From: Candidatus Nitrosothermus koennekei
GTDB lineage: Archaea > Thermoproteota > Nitrososphaeria > Nitrososphaerales > Nitrosocaldaceae
Length of the DNA: 64,000 nucleotides
Assembly (NCBI GenBank): GCA_013538715.1
Contig: JACAFH010000002.1
Location: forward strand, 215,064-279,063
Direction: 5' to 3'
Shown here piece by piece: positions 16,455-24,586 of the stretch. Position numbers and translations under genes: made by a program. Positions within the stretch are counted from its first letter, which is position 1, and every line of letters starts with the position of its first letter. The notes below the pieces were generated by a model. That model did no database searches. It was not told the origin of the DNA and was given only the letters and a program-made list of their open reading frames with translations.

Positions 16455-17128
16455 TATGGAAGTTTATAATCTGTAATACCTATATCTGCCGAGTCTGGTG
16501 AAGTTAAATCGTCATATGCTAAATTATAATCATATCGTATACCAACACTAATGGTATCTATTGTCATATTTAATAGCTCTACATTCCATTTACCTCTTAT
16601 CATTGCAGATAATGACTCTTCTGGTTTAAGCATATATGCTTCTACAATAGAAGGTTTAGGATAAGGATCTATGTCAGGAGAATAACCTGCATCGATCGCT
16701 CTTACTGTTAAAGGCATTGGACCATTCTCTATACCGCCTCCTATTATAAATCCTGTTATATAAAATGGCTTTTTGCTAATATTTGTTATAGTAGCAGCTA
16801 TTATCTTATCATCTGCATTAGCATATTTGAGTGAGAATTCTGCTTCATCGTTCTTATATATTATATCAAATGTGCCATTCTCTCGTTTTAATGCACTACT
16901 TGTTCTAGTTACATATATCTGCTCTAATCTTATACCATCTACTTCGTCTATTTTACCTTTTATAATAGTAGCATTAGAATATATAGGCTTTAGAGAATTT
17001 GCTAAATCTGATAAAGTATAATTCTTTATTGTTGTAGGTGCGCTTTCTTGAATATAATTCTCAGCTTGTATTGTTATTATTGTAATACATGTTATTGCTA
17101 TAGATAGTATCAATAATAATTTCTTCAT
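16454..17128 (-). CDS. Secreted protein of unknown function, 224 aa
   Basis: A signal peptide (KKLLLILSIAITCITIITIQA) followed by about 200 extracellular residues rich in beta strands and N-x-S/T sequons. The EFSLKYANADDKIIAATITNISKKPFYITGF stretch resembles Ig-like or surface-protein beta sandwiches, but I cannot assign a family. Its ATG overlaps the stop of the propeller gene (ATGA), so the two are co-transcribed from promoter copy 2. It has no PEF-CTERM tail or membrane anchor at the end and should be released. Confidence 0.65.
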   Translation of the reverse strand: MKKLLLILSIAITCITIITIQAENYIQESAPTTIKNYTLSDLANSLKPIYSNATIIKGKIDEVDGIRLEQIYVTRTSSALKRENGTFDIIYKNDEAEFSLKYANADDKIIAATITNISKKPFYITGFIIGGGIENGPMPLTVRAIDAGYSPDIDPYPKPSIVEAYMLKPEESLSAMIRGKWNVELLNMTIDTISVGIRYDYNLAYDDLTSPDSADIGITDYKLP

Positions 17129-18102
17129 GTGAATGAGCCCACCACCAACTTTGAACCATTAGGACTACGCAAAGCAGCATAATATGTCTTACTAGAGTAT
17201 ATAGTATCTATGCCAAATCCTTCACAATTACTACACTCGCTAGACAAATCATCTACTATCCATTGATCAGTGCTATAATCATACTTTGCTACTTTTGGAA
17301 CGTCTACAAATGTTACTACAGCATAACCATAACTACCTATAACTGCTACGTCGTATACTCTATTTGGAGCAGTTGTAGACGTCTCTGCTACTAAGCAACT
17401 TAATGTTCCTACAGCTCTAATCTTCTTCTCTTCCATGAATGTCACCCATAAGAAATCTTGAGAATCATCTACTGCAATAAACCATGGTTTTGACCTCTTA
17501 AAATCTACACATAACGTAAATTGACCAGTACTTACATTGAATTTGTAGAGCTTGTTATTCCTCTGGTCAACTATAAACATTCCACTTATATCAGTGCTCT
17601 TATCTATACCTTCTGGATTAGAATTTGACTCAGGTAGAGTATATGATGTAATTGTGCAACTGTTACCATTTTTAACCGATTTGATAACCTTCCCAGTATT
17701 ATAACTTGTAAAGTATTGTAAGTTAAAGGAGTAACTATCTATATCGTCTGCACCGTTAATACTGTTGTTAGTACAATCTAGTTGTGTATTATTACTTGCA
17801 TTATAATATGTAATCTTATTATTTATATGCTGTGTAAAAGCTATCTTTGAATTTGATTGTACGTCTATGAAGTGAGGATCTCCATTAACAGTATAAGATG
17901 TTACACTACAATTACTAGTATTGAACTTTTGTAACCTGCCTGCATCAATAGCAACCCATACATTAGAACCATATACCTCAACTCCTTTTGGTGCTGATTG
18001 TGTAGAGCAACTTCTTATCTTTGTTGCTTCTACATCGTTTAGATTTATTATGATCATTACTTGTAATAACAGTATTATCAACAATATTCCAGCTATCTTC
18101 AT
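17125..18102 (-). CDS. Secreted beta-propeller (Vgb/NHL-like) protein
   Basis: 325 residues with a signal peptide (to about A26), then repeated blades of roughly 45 residues: APKGVEVYGSNVWVAIDAGRLQKFN, NPEGIDKSTDISGMFIVDQRNNKLYKFN, KPWFIAVDDSQDFLWVTFMEEKKIRAV and similar. This is the pattern of virginiamycin-B-lyase-like or NHL propellers. The lyase catalytic residues cannot be confirmed, so a binding or scaffold role is as likely. Cysteines are spread through the blades. It leads a two-gene unit from promoter copy 2. Confidence 0.75.
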   Translation of the reverse strand: MKIAGILLIILLLQVMIIINLNDVEATKIRSCSTQSAPKGVEVYGSNVWVAIDAGRLQKFNTSNCSVTSYTVNGDPHFIDVQSNSKIAFTQHINNKITYYNASNNTQLDCTNNSINGADDIDSYSFNLQYFTSYNTGKVIKSVKNGNSCTITSYTLPESNSNPEGIDKSTDISGMFIVDQRNNKLYKFNVSTGQFTLCVDFKRSKPWFIAVDDSQDFLWVTFMEEKKIRAVGTLSCLVAETSTTAPNRVYDVAVIGSYGYAVVTFVDVPKVAKYDYSTDQWIVDDLSSECSNCEGFGIDTIYSSKTYYAALRSPNGSKLVVGSFT

Positions 18103-18205
18103 TATCTATCTTAACTAATAAAGGATATATATCGAAATTTAAAGCATGATTTATCCATTATCTATCTATATTGAAGAGATTATCATTAATTAGATAAAAT
18201 ATTAT
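18097..18205. repeat. Promoter repeat, copy 2
   Basis: 109 bases matching 16342-16454. It is the promoter and leader of the propeller gene (minus strand), again ending in the ATGAAG start. The conserved upstream part (TCTTCAATATAGATAGATAATGG and the TGATAATCT element) shows that more than the core promoter was duplicated or preserved, so both units should respond to the same signal. Confidence 0.85.
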
Positions 18206-18478
18206 GAGGTTAATGCTTCTTATCGATTCTTCCTCTAATGCTATAAAGTTCTTATTATCTCAATTCAATAATTACTATACTTAGAAAAGAATTACATTAT
18301 ATGAAAGAAATATTGAATCCTTATTCATAAATCTTCTCTATCTTTAATACTAGCAATATATCCATTATTCTGTAAGAAACATACTCATGAATAAAGCATT
18401 CATGATTCATCTTTTTATAATGATAGGAAGAGCATTCTATAGTTGTGTATGCTAGACACTTGGCCCAATATATAATAG
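18206..18478. other. Intergenic, no feature recognised
   Basis: AT-rich DNA between the promoter repeat and tRNA-Ser. A minus-strand open frame here (18321-18521) runs into the tRNA and is rejected as a gene. No box motifs, repeats or stable hairpins stand out. Confidence 0.4.
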
Positions 18479-18577
18479 CGCCGGGAGAGGGATTTGAACC
18501 CTCGAGAGCTATAAAGCTCATCGGCTCTCAAGGCCGACGCATTAGTCCACTCTGCCTTCGGTATTTATAATCCCGGC
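18479..18577 (-). tRNA. tRNA-Ser (TGA anticodon) with probable 13-base intron
   Basis: The acceptor stem GCCGGGA/TCCCGGC is perfect with discriminator G (18479) and no encoded CCA. The D arm is GCA-GAGTGGACTAA-TGC, the anticodon stem TCGGC/GCCGA encloses loop CTTGAGA (anticodon TGA), a long variable arm GAGC/GCTC fits serine, and the T arm is GAGGG-TTCAAAT-CCCTC. Between acceptor and D stems there are 15 bases instead of 2. Removing about 13 (near 18557-18569) restores a standard 86-base tRNA, so a small intron at a non-canonical position (around 8/9) is likely. Exact splice sites are uncertain. Confidence 0.9.
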
Positions 18578-18618
18578 TATCCCAGCGCATAAGTAGATTA
18601 GAATTGCTTCCTTAAATG

Positions 18619-19560
18619 TTATTCTAGCATTCCTTTAATTACTTCACTCCATGCTTTGGCAATATTAAGCCTATTGTAACCACCTCCTCCTAGTGCTATA
18701 ATCCTACCATTGGCATGTTTATGTGCAATTTTATGCAATATACTAGAAGCGTATCTATGAATCTCTTCACTATATGTTAGATGAGTTAATGGATCACTCT
18801 TTAATCCATCAGCACCACATTGGAATATTACTAGTTGAGGATTTGCATTATCTATGAATTCTTCCACTCTCTTAAACGCATCAACGAATTCTTTATCTCC
18901 AGAGTATGGCATCAATGGTATATTAAGTTTGGTTCCTTTTGCTTCTTCTTCTCCATCCTCGTAAGTAAATCCAGTACCTGGATATAGATATCTCCCATCT
19001 TCATGTATATCTGCTATCGTAATACTTTTATCTTTAGCATATTCATAGTATACTCCATCACCATGATGTGCGTCTATATCAATATATGATATCCTCTCTA
19101 TGTTGTAGATGCTTCTAGCACATTCTATAAGTATGCCTATATCATTAAATACACAGAAACCTCCCGCTCTATCTCTTCTAGCGTGATGCAAGCCACCTAT
19201 AGGGTTGAATGCATGGTCTACTTCTCCTTTCATAATCAGTTCTAATCCTTTTAATGTTGAACCAACTACATATGCTGCTGCCTCATATACCCCTCTATAT
19301 GCTGGTGTATCACCATAGTCTAGAAAACCATACCCTAATATTGATGCCTTCTTAACATATTCTACATATGCTTTATCATGAAAGGCCAATATAACCTCTT
19401 CATCTGCCATCACTGGCTCTTCTATTCTTACAAATTTATCAAGATCTGCTTCATGAAAAAACTTCCAAAACGCATCTAATCTATCCCTCCCTAATGGATG
19501 TGGTGCATCAAAGCCATACTTAGCTAGTTCTTTACCATAAAATAATGCTATTCTATGCAT
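18619..19560 (-). CDS. Histone deacetylase / acetoin-utilisation (AcuC) family protein
   Basis: 313 residues of the arginase-deacetylase fold. The HH pair in GGLHHARRDRAGGFCVFND (H125, H126), zinc ligands in DIDAHHGDGVYYEY (D163, H165) and the later FQCGADGLKSDPL and GGGGYN motifs are all present, so it should be an active zinc deacetylase. Substrates could be acetyl-lysine proteins (such as Alba or chromatin) or acetylated polyamines; the sequence does not say. It stands alone between tRNA-Ser and the SRP19-S8e genes, with a 27-base gap to SRP19. Confidence 0.92.
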   Translation of the reverse strand: MHRIALFYGKELAKYGFDAPHPLGRDRLDAFWKFFHEADLDKFVRIEEPVMADEEVILAFHDKAYVEYVKKASILGYGFLDYGDTPAYRGVYEAAAYVVGSTLKGLELIMKGEVDHAFNPIGGLHHARRDRAGGFCVFNDIGILIECARSIYNIERISYIDIDAHHGDGVYYEYAKDKSITIADIHEDGRYLYPGTGFTYEDGEEEAKGTKLNIPLMPYSGDKEFVDAFKRVEEFIDNANPQLVIFQCGADGLKSDPLTHLTYSEEIHRYASSILHKIAHKHANGRIIALGGGGYNRLNIAKAWSEVIKGMLE

Positions 19561-19587
19561 AAGATTATTAATAATATATTTTAATAT

Positions 19588-19875
19588 TTACTTTCTCATC
19601 TTCTTTATCTCTTTTGCTAGCTCTCTAATTATCAACTCTTTGTTATCATCCTTCTCTATCATTATATAAGCGGATCTCTCATACCATCTCTTAGGATATC
19701 TAGCATTTGTATTATTTGTAATCTCTTTATAACCTAGATTCTTTGCTGCATTGATTAACTCTTCGATCTTTGGTTCAAACACTGATAATTCTTTACTAAC
19801 TCTTCTTCCCTGCTTTCTACTTGAGTTCTTATCAAAATAATCTAGCCAGATAATTATATGCTCGTAATCCTTCAT
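19588..19875 (-). CDS. srp19: Signal recognition particle protein SRP19
   Basis: 95 residues: IIIWLDYFDKNSSRKQGRRVSKELSVFEP is the family core (a strand, then the basic K-x-G-R-R-V loop), followed by RYPKRWYERSAYIMIEK. SRP19 binds the tips of SRP RNA helices 6 and 8 so that SRP54 can dock. The SRP RNA gene is at 50017 and FtsY at 26146 in this window. It lies four bases downstream of the S8e gene. Confidence 0.93.
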   Translation of the reverse strand: MKDYEHIIIWLDYFDKNSSRKQGRRVSKELSVFEPKIEELINAAKNLGYKEITNNTNARYPKRWYERSAYIMIEKDDNKELIIRELAKEIKKMRK

Positions 19876-19879
19876 ACAA

Positions 19880-20257
19880 TCACTTAAGTAATACCGAGTT
19901 TATAGTTCCGTCCTGACCCGGTCGTGAAACTACTCTTGCTTTTCCTAACTCTGTCTCTATTATTGCGCCTTTTGTTATAACTCCTCTTCTAGCATAATCT
20001 CTATTTGCTGCATTCTCAATAACTCTAATTATCTTTACCTTGGATACCTTTGTTTGATCTGCAACGTTTGTAAATTCTCCTCTTTTTACTGCTACCTTTA
20101 TATTATTGCCTCTTACTCTTCTACACACTATCTCCTCTTTTCCAACAATTGGTTCTGATGGGTATCTATCTATCTCAAACTTTCTTCTAGCTCTATAACT
20201 ATTTCTTCTTCCTCCACTAGGTTTTCTCTTATTTAGATTCTCAACGCTTTTTCTCAT
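19880..20257 (-). CDS. rps8e: Ribosomal protein S8e
   Basis: 125 residues, very basic. The archaeal short form shows NKRKPSGGRRNSYRARRKFEIDRYPSEP, VRGNNIKVAVKRGEFTNVAD and the C-terminal ITKGAIIETELGKARVVSRPGQDGTINSVLL. It is a component of the 30S subunit. It is followed by SRP19 four bases downstream and preceded by the ScpB gene 24 bases upstream, probably as one transcript. Confidence 0.96.
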   Translation of the reverse strand: MRKSVENLNKRKPSGGRRNSYRARRKFEIDRYPSEPIVGKEEIVCRRVRGNNIKVAVKRGEFTNVADQTKVSKVKIIRVIENAANRDYARRGVITKGAIIETELGKARVVSRPGQDGTINSVLLK

Positions 20258-20281
20258 ACCATTAATTTTATGGATACGTTA

Positions 20282-20788
20282 TTAAGTCTTTTCTAGAATA
20301 GGCATACCATCTTTTGATATTATCTTCTCTATACCAAAATAATCTTGAAATTTCTTAGTTGTCCTATAAACTTTATTTCTATTCACCTTCTCATACTTTA
20401 TGAATTCTGATTGTAGTAGTAGTTTTAGATGAGAATATACTTGTGAACCTCTTATATTTACTAACTCTTTTGCACTTACAGGTTGCATATATGCTATACA
20501 TGATAATGTCTTTAGCACACTATTTGAGAGTAAAGGCTTACTTGCAAACCTCCTAACTATGCTATTATACTTTAGTTTTAATTGTAAAACAAAAGACCCG
20601 TCTTGTAACTCTACCACTTCTAATGCTTGGAGATTTGAATTGATGACTTTTGCTACCTCTCTAGCTAATCTTGCAGCCTTACTAACAGACTCTGTTCCAG
20701 CAGCATATTGTATATCTTTTATGCTTAGCGGTTTACCAGCAGCATATAATGCTGCTTCTATCCTTGCCATCATCTCTATCTCATTCAT
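20282..20788 (-). CDS. scpB: Segregation and condensation protein B
   Basis: About 168 residues made of two winged-helix domains: IEAALYAAGKPLSIKDIQYAAG ... LQDGSFVLQL, then LSNSVLKTLSCIAYMQPVSAKELVNIRGSQVYSHLKLL. ScpB works with ScpA and SMC in chromosome condensation; neither partner is in the window. Another in-frame start lies five codons upstream (20803). It precedes S8e and SRP19 on the same strand. Confidence 0.87.
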   Translation of the reverse strand: MNEIEMMARIEAALYAAGKPLSIKDIQYAAGTESVSKAARLAREVAKVINSNLQALEVVELQDGSFVLQLKLKYNSIVRRFASKPLLSNSVLKTLSCIAYMQPVSAKELVNIRGSQVYSHLKLLLQSEFIKYEKVNRNKVYRTTKKFQDYFGIEKIISKDGMPILEKT

Positions 20789-20860
20789 ACTAATTAATAT
20801 CATATAGTTATGATTTAATATATGCTTTAATTATTGTTAATAAATAACTAAAATAAAATT

Positions 20861-21144
20861 GCGTGCTAGTTGTAACCCTCCTTCTGTTTTAGGCAGGATT
20901 CGACTATGCGGCCTACCTGAACCTCGTGCAAAGGCTCATTGGTTCAATATTTGGCCTTGCTCCATATAGAGCTGCAGTTTCATTCCTTGTTAGGAACTTC
21001 AGCTTTTTAGCATCATCATACCCTAACTCGGATTACTTTTCTGTGCAGTTGTCAGCTATCTCTAGCTATCCATCGCTGGATTATATCTTTGCATGGAGGG
21101 AGGAGTTTCCTCTGTTAGACAGTAACCTGCCCACTAGCTCGCAC
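20861..21144 (-). ncRNA. rnpB: RNase P RNA
   Basis: The ends pair (GCTAGT near the 5' end with ACTAGC near the 3' end; P1). Near the 5' end is the CR-I-like GAGGAAACTCCTCCC, and near the 3' end the CR-V-like ACAGAAGGAGGGTTACA; their TCCTCC and GGAGG pair as helix P4. The intervening 200 bases are more GC-rich than the surroundings. This is the catalytic RNA that matures tRNA 5' ends. A plus-strand frame over it (20926-21186) is rejected. The pap2 gene begins its stop codon 28 bases upstream on the same strand. Confidence 0.9.
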
Positions 21145-21171
21145 TATATCTTCTACAAAAATTATATAAAA

Positions 21172-21819
21172 TTATTTTGTAAGTAAAGGCTTATCTATCT
21201 TTAATAGTTTTGTAAATATACTTGCTATTATTAATCCTAGTAATATGCCACCTATAACATCAGTAGGATAATGTACGCCTACATATACTCTACTAATGCT
21301 TACACCAATTGGGAATAACCATATTGACATGGATAACCTTCTCTTAGGCAATACATATTGTATTATATATGCAAATATTGTACTCCTTGCTGCATGACCT
21401 GAAGGATAAGAACCTGTGAAGATGTTAGTATCATCATCATCAATCTTGAAACTTAGATACTGACTGTAATCTGGTCTCTCTATATATAATAATGATTTTA
21501 GTTGCAGTGTTATAAATACTGCTATTATAAGGGTTACCAGTAGTATAGCGCCTACCTTTCTACTCTTATGTCTTATAAGAAGTATGAACGATATTATAAG
21601 CAATGGTGAAAAGTAGAATGGATATATATCCGCTGTAAAACTAAATGCTAACATTATAGCATCTAATATTGAATTACCTCTAGTAACTCCTCTTACTATA
21701 GAATCATCTATATCTCTAATTGTATTAGATACTACTATAATGCTTGTTATTATGAACAATCCTACTATTACTACAAATATTTTAGACCTTATCTTAATTA
21801 ACATGCTCATTTGTATCAT
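21172..21819 (-). CDS. PAP2-family membrane phosphatase
   Basis: 215 residues with five or six membrane helices and the complete phosphatase signature: KSLLYIERP (K-x6-R-P), YPSGHAARS (PSGH) and SRVYVGVHYPTDVIGG (S-R-x5-H-x3-D). Such enzymes remove phosphate from lipid phosphates, for example undecaprenyl or dolichyl pyrophosphate or phosphatidic acid analogues. Start choice among ATGs at 21819, 21810 and 21804 is open. It is a single gene upstream of RNase P RNA. Confidence 0.88.
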   Translation of the reverse strand: MIQMSMLIKIRSKIFVVIVGLFIITSIIVVSNTIRDIDDSIVRGVTRGNSILDAIMLAFSFTADIYPFYFSPLLIISFILLIRHKSRKVGAILLVTLIIAVFITLQLKSLLYIERPDYSQYLSFKIDDDDTNIFTGSYPSGHAARSTIFAYIIQYVLPKRRLSMSIWLFPIGVSISRVYVGVHYPTDVIGGILLGLIIASIFTKLLKIDKPLLTK

Positions 21820-22186
21820 TATGTCTATTATTATTTAATCCATTATATTCTAATTTCTCTATACTAGATTGTATCATTTATCATCTATTAAATAAGCTAG
21901 AGATTCTATAGATATCTAAAATGTTAATTATTATGTAATGCTGGAATGATAATTCATTATAACTTTTTATTTCAATTCATTATACTGAGCGTAATCATAA
22001 TCTACAAGATAAATGTAGATGACCTAAGGAGAGAATAAAGATGTATAAATAAAATTAATCTACCCTCTATTCAATCAAATATATTAGTTCACTAATTTGT
22101 ATCATAAAACAATAATATTAAGTTTTCTTTACTCTAGATTATATACAACAATAATAATTATTAACCAAAACAAATAGATTAAGGAT
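21820..22186. other. Intergenic region between PAP2 and ABC permease genes
   Basis: 367 bases of AT-rich DNA serving two divergent genes. No small gene, tRNA or sRNA could be supported. An AAGGAGAG (about 22027-22034) is followed only by a three-codon frame. The right part should contain the promoter of the permease pair. Confidence 0.4.
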
Positions 22187-23251
22187 ATGAATGAAGAAAA
22201 GAGCTCTAACCAATTTAAAAAGTTTGTAATAAAGAGAATTATAAATATGTTCATAGTATTATTTGCGACTTTATTAATAACTCTAATTCTAGTAGGACCT
22301 ACAATGGATAACATATTGAAGAGAACTATTGAATTCGAGGTTAACGAAGAGATTAGAAATACGAAAGGACTAGTCTTTAATAGTGAGTCAGAACTGCAAG
22401 AGTATAAGAAGGAGAGAATAGAAGCACATATAAAGAGTTTAGGTTTGGATGAAGCATGGTATTCTCCAAAGAGATTATGGTTAACACTAATCAAGGTAAT
22501 GAGCTTAGATTTTGGGCGAGCGTATACACTAACTAGTTTCTCTGGTTCTGCAAAAGTTATAGACATAATAATGGAAAGATTGCCAAGAACTATATTATTA
22601 TTTACATCTTCTACAGTAATTGTAACCATAGTTGGATTGTTATTAGGAGCATTATCTGCTAGTAAGGTAGGTTCGCTAATAGATAAATTAACCTCAGGAT
22701 TTGCCATAATTAGTAGTAGTTTCCCATTATGGTGGAGTGCTATGATAATGATACTCTTATTCTCGTTTACATTCTCAATATTCCCTGCTAGAGCTACGCC
22801 TTTGATCTCTAGCACAGATCCAGCTTACATTTCGGCATTACTTTATCATATGATCTTACCATTAATAACATTAGTTATCTTTAGTTTCGGTACATGGGCA
22901 TATATAGTTAGAAACTTTATGATAGGAATCATGGGCGAGGATTATATAATGGCAAAGAGGGCTGAGGGAATACCAGAGAAAAAGATAATATATTCTCATG
23001 CTTTAAAAAATGCTGCACCGCCAATAATAACTGTTGTAGCATTATCACTATCTGGTTCAATAGGTGGTGCCATAATCTCAGAAGCTGTATTCGATTGGCC
23101 AGGAATAGGTAAACTATATTATGATGCAATAAGTGTATTTGATCTGCCAGTAATAATAGGTTTAACTTATATAACTACCATAGTATTTTTGATAAGTATA
23201 TTCATTGCTGATATACTATATGGCTTCTTTGATCCACGCATAAGGGTATGA
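22187..23251 (+). CDS. Oligopeptide/dipeptide-type ABC permease, DppB-like
   Basis: 354 residues with an N-terminal helix (INMFIVLFATLLITLILVGP), a roughly 90-residue external segment and then the binding-protein-dependent transport domain. The EAA loop (EDYIMAKRAEGIPEKKIIYSHALKNAAPP) contacts the ATPase. It matches the DppB/OppB family. The partner permease follows after three bases. No solute-binding protein or ATPase gene is in the window, so these must be encoded elsewhere. Substrate unknown; peptides or nickel are family options. Confidence 0.9.
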   Translation: MNEEKSSNQFKKFVIKRIINMFIVLFATLLITLILVGPTMDNILKRTIEFEVNEEIRNTKGLVFNSESELQEYKKERIEAHIKSLGLDEAWYSPKRLWLTLIKVMSLDFGRAYTLTSFSGSAKVIDIIMERLPRTILLFTSSTVIVTIVGLLLGALSASKVGSLIDKLTSGFAIISSSFPLWWSAMIMILLFSFTFSIFPARATPLISSTDPAYISALLYHMILPLITLVIFSFGTWAYIVRNFMIGIMGEDYIMAKRAEGIPEKKIIYSHALKNAAPPIITVVALSLSGSIGGAIISEAVFDWPGIGKLYYDAISVFDLPVIIGLTYITTIVFLISIFIADILYGFFDPRIRV

Positions 23252-23254
23252 CAG

Positions 23255-24586
23255 ATGAGTGCATTATCTCTCTCAAATATATGGAATGAGTTAAAGAATA
23301 GTAAAGGAGGAATTACTGGTTTATCAATATTAGCAATATTGTTAATAGCATCACTTATAGCATTTGTTTCCATACCGTTAGACACATTTAAAGAGTGGAG
23401 GAATCAATCGTATTGGTTAGAATACCCTAGAGCAGCAATGCCATCGTGGGTAAACATATTTACTTCTAATAAATTACCAGAGCATATAATACTAAAAGGA
23501 GAAAGGGAAGAAAGTATAGATGAGAATATAAAGGTTGTAACATATACTTATAAATTTGATTATATATTTGATAAAGAACCGAACGATTTTATGTTAAGAT
23601 ATGATGCAATATATAATAGTAGCTCGTTATTACACTTCTCAATTACAAGACCTGATGGAATGGAGATCGAATTGGCTAGAATAACACTTCCTCCAGCAAA
23701 AGAACGAGTTACAGGAATATTATTCTCTACTGACGATGTTATTAGGAAGAGTATTAGTAAATATGGTTCTAATGAGCCTCTCGATGTAATATTTAGAGAT
23801 AAAGATGGAGATATACTTAAAGGAGTTTATGAAGCAAAGATGAGTATATTCTTCTTTAATATGAATGATGAGATTATAGATAGTAAGTTTATTGTAGGTG
23901 GTAAAGTATATGGTCTATTCGGCACTGATGAGTTGAGAAGAGATCTTGCGATAAGTATAATCTGGGGAGCACCAGTAGCATTATTCATAGGCGTATCAGT
24001 TGCTATACTCGCTGTTGTTATCGGACTTATATATGGTGTAATTGCAGGTTATAGTAGTAGAAGTATTGATGAGGTCATGATGAGAGCAAATGATATTGTA
24101 TATGCATTACCAGCATTACCATTACTAATATTATTAGCAGTATTCATAGGGAAGAGTATATTCTTAATGATAGGTTACCTTGTGATATTTAGTTGGGTAG
24201 GAGTGGCAAAGGTAGCAAGAAGTATGTCTCTTCAGATAAGGAATATGCCATATATAGAGGCAGCAGAGCTGATAGGAGAATCAAAGATCAGAATAATATT
24301 CAAGCATATAATACCTCAGCTCTTACCATATACATTTGCCAGTATTGCTATATCTGTTCCTGGTGCTATAATAACTGAAGCGGGTTTGAGTTTCTTAGGA
24401 TTAGGTGATCCAACATTGCCTACTTGGGGTCAGATATTACATGATGCAAATACATACGGTGCTTCCGCAAGAGGATTATGGTGGTGGATAATACCCCCTG
24501 GATTAATGATAACATTAACAGGTTTAGCATTTGTACTCATTGGAGATACTTTAAATACTATAGTAAATCCTAGGTTAAAGAGGTGA
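23255..24586 (+). CDS. Oligopeptide/dipeptide-type ABC permease, DppC-like, with large external insertion
   Basis: 443 residues, well above the roughly 300 usual for DppC. After the first helix (GGITGLSILAILLIASLIAFVSI) there is about 160 residues of extracytoplasmic beta-rich sequence, then the standard start FGTDELRRDLAISIIWGAPVAL and EAA loop PYIEAAELIGESKIRIIFKHIIPQLLPY. The C-terminus AFVLIGDTLNTIVNPRLKR is typical. The insert could serve in docking or substrate handling. The end overlaps the convergent DNA methyltransferase gene by 12 bases. Confidence 0.9.
   Translation: MSALSLSNIWNELKNSKGGITGLSILAILLIASLIAFVSIPLDTFKEWRNQSYWLEYPRAAMPSWVNIFTSNKLPEHIILKGEREESIDENIKVVTYTYKFDYIFDKEPNDFMLRYDAIYNSSSLLHFSITRPDGMEIELARITLPPAKERVTGILFSTDDVIRKSISKYGSNEPLDVIFRDKDGDILKGVYEAKMSIFFFNMNDEIIDSKFIVGGKVYGLFGTDELRRDLAISIIWGAPVALFIGVSVAILAVVIGLIYGVIAGYSSRSIDEVMMRANDIVYALPALPLLILLAVFIGKSIFLMIGYLVIFSWVGVAKVARSMSLQIRNMPYIEAAELIGESKIRIIFKHIIPQLLPYTFASIAISVPGAIITEAGLSFLGLGDPTLPTWGQILHDANTYGASARGLWWWIIPPGLMITLTGLAFVLIGDTLNTIVNPRLKR

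Noticed and set aside
18321..18521. Minus-strand open frame of 66 codons
   Set aside because: Its start lies inside tRNA-Ser and the translation has no family features.
18578..18588. GCGCTGG before tRNA-Ser as the true acceptor stem
   Set aside because: It pairs with the 3' end only if the T-stem to acceptor spacing is violated; GCCGGGA pairs perfectly with TCCCGGC in the right register.
20926..21186. Plus-strand open frame of 86 codons
   Set aside because: It lies across the RNase P RNA gene on the other strand, and its openness follows from the RNA's composition.
22129..22815. Minus-strand open frame of 228 codons opposite the ABC permease
   Set aside because: A mirror of a membrane-protein gene: hydrophobic antisense translation, while the plus strand has clear DppB motifs and a promoter.
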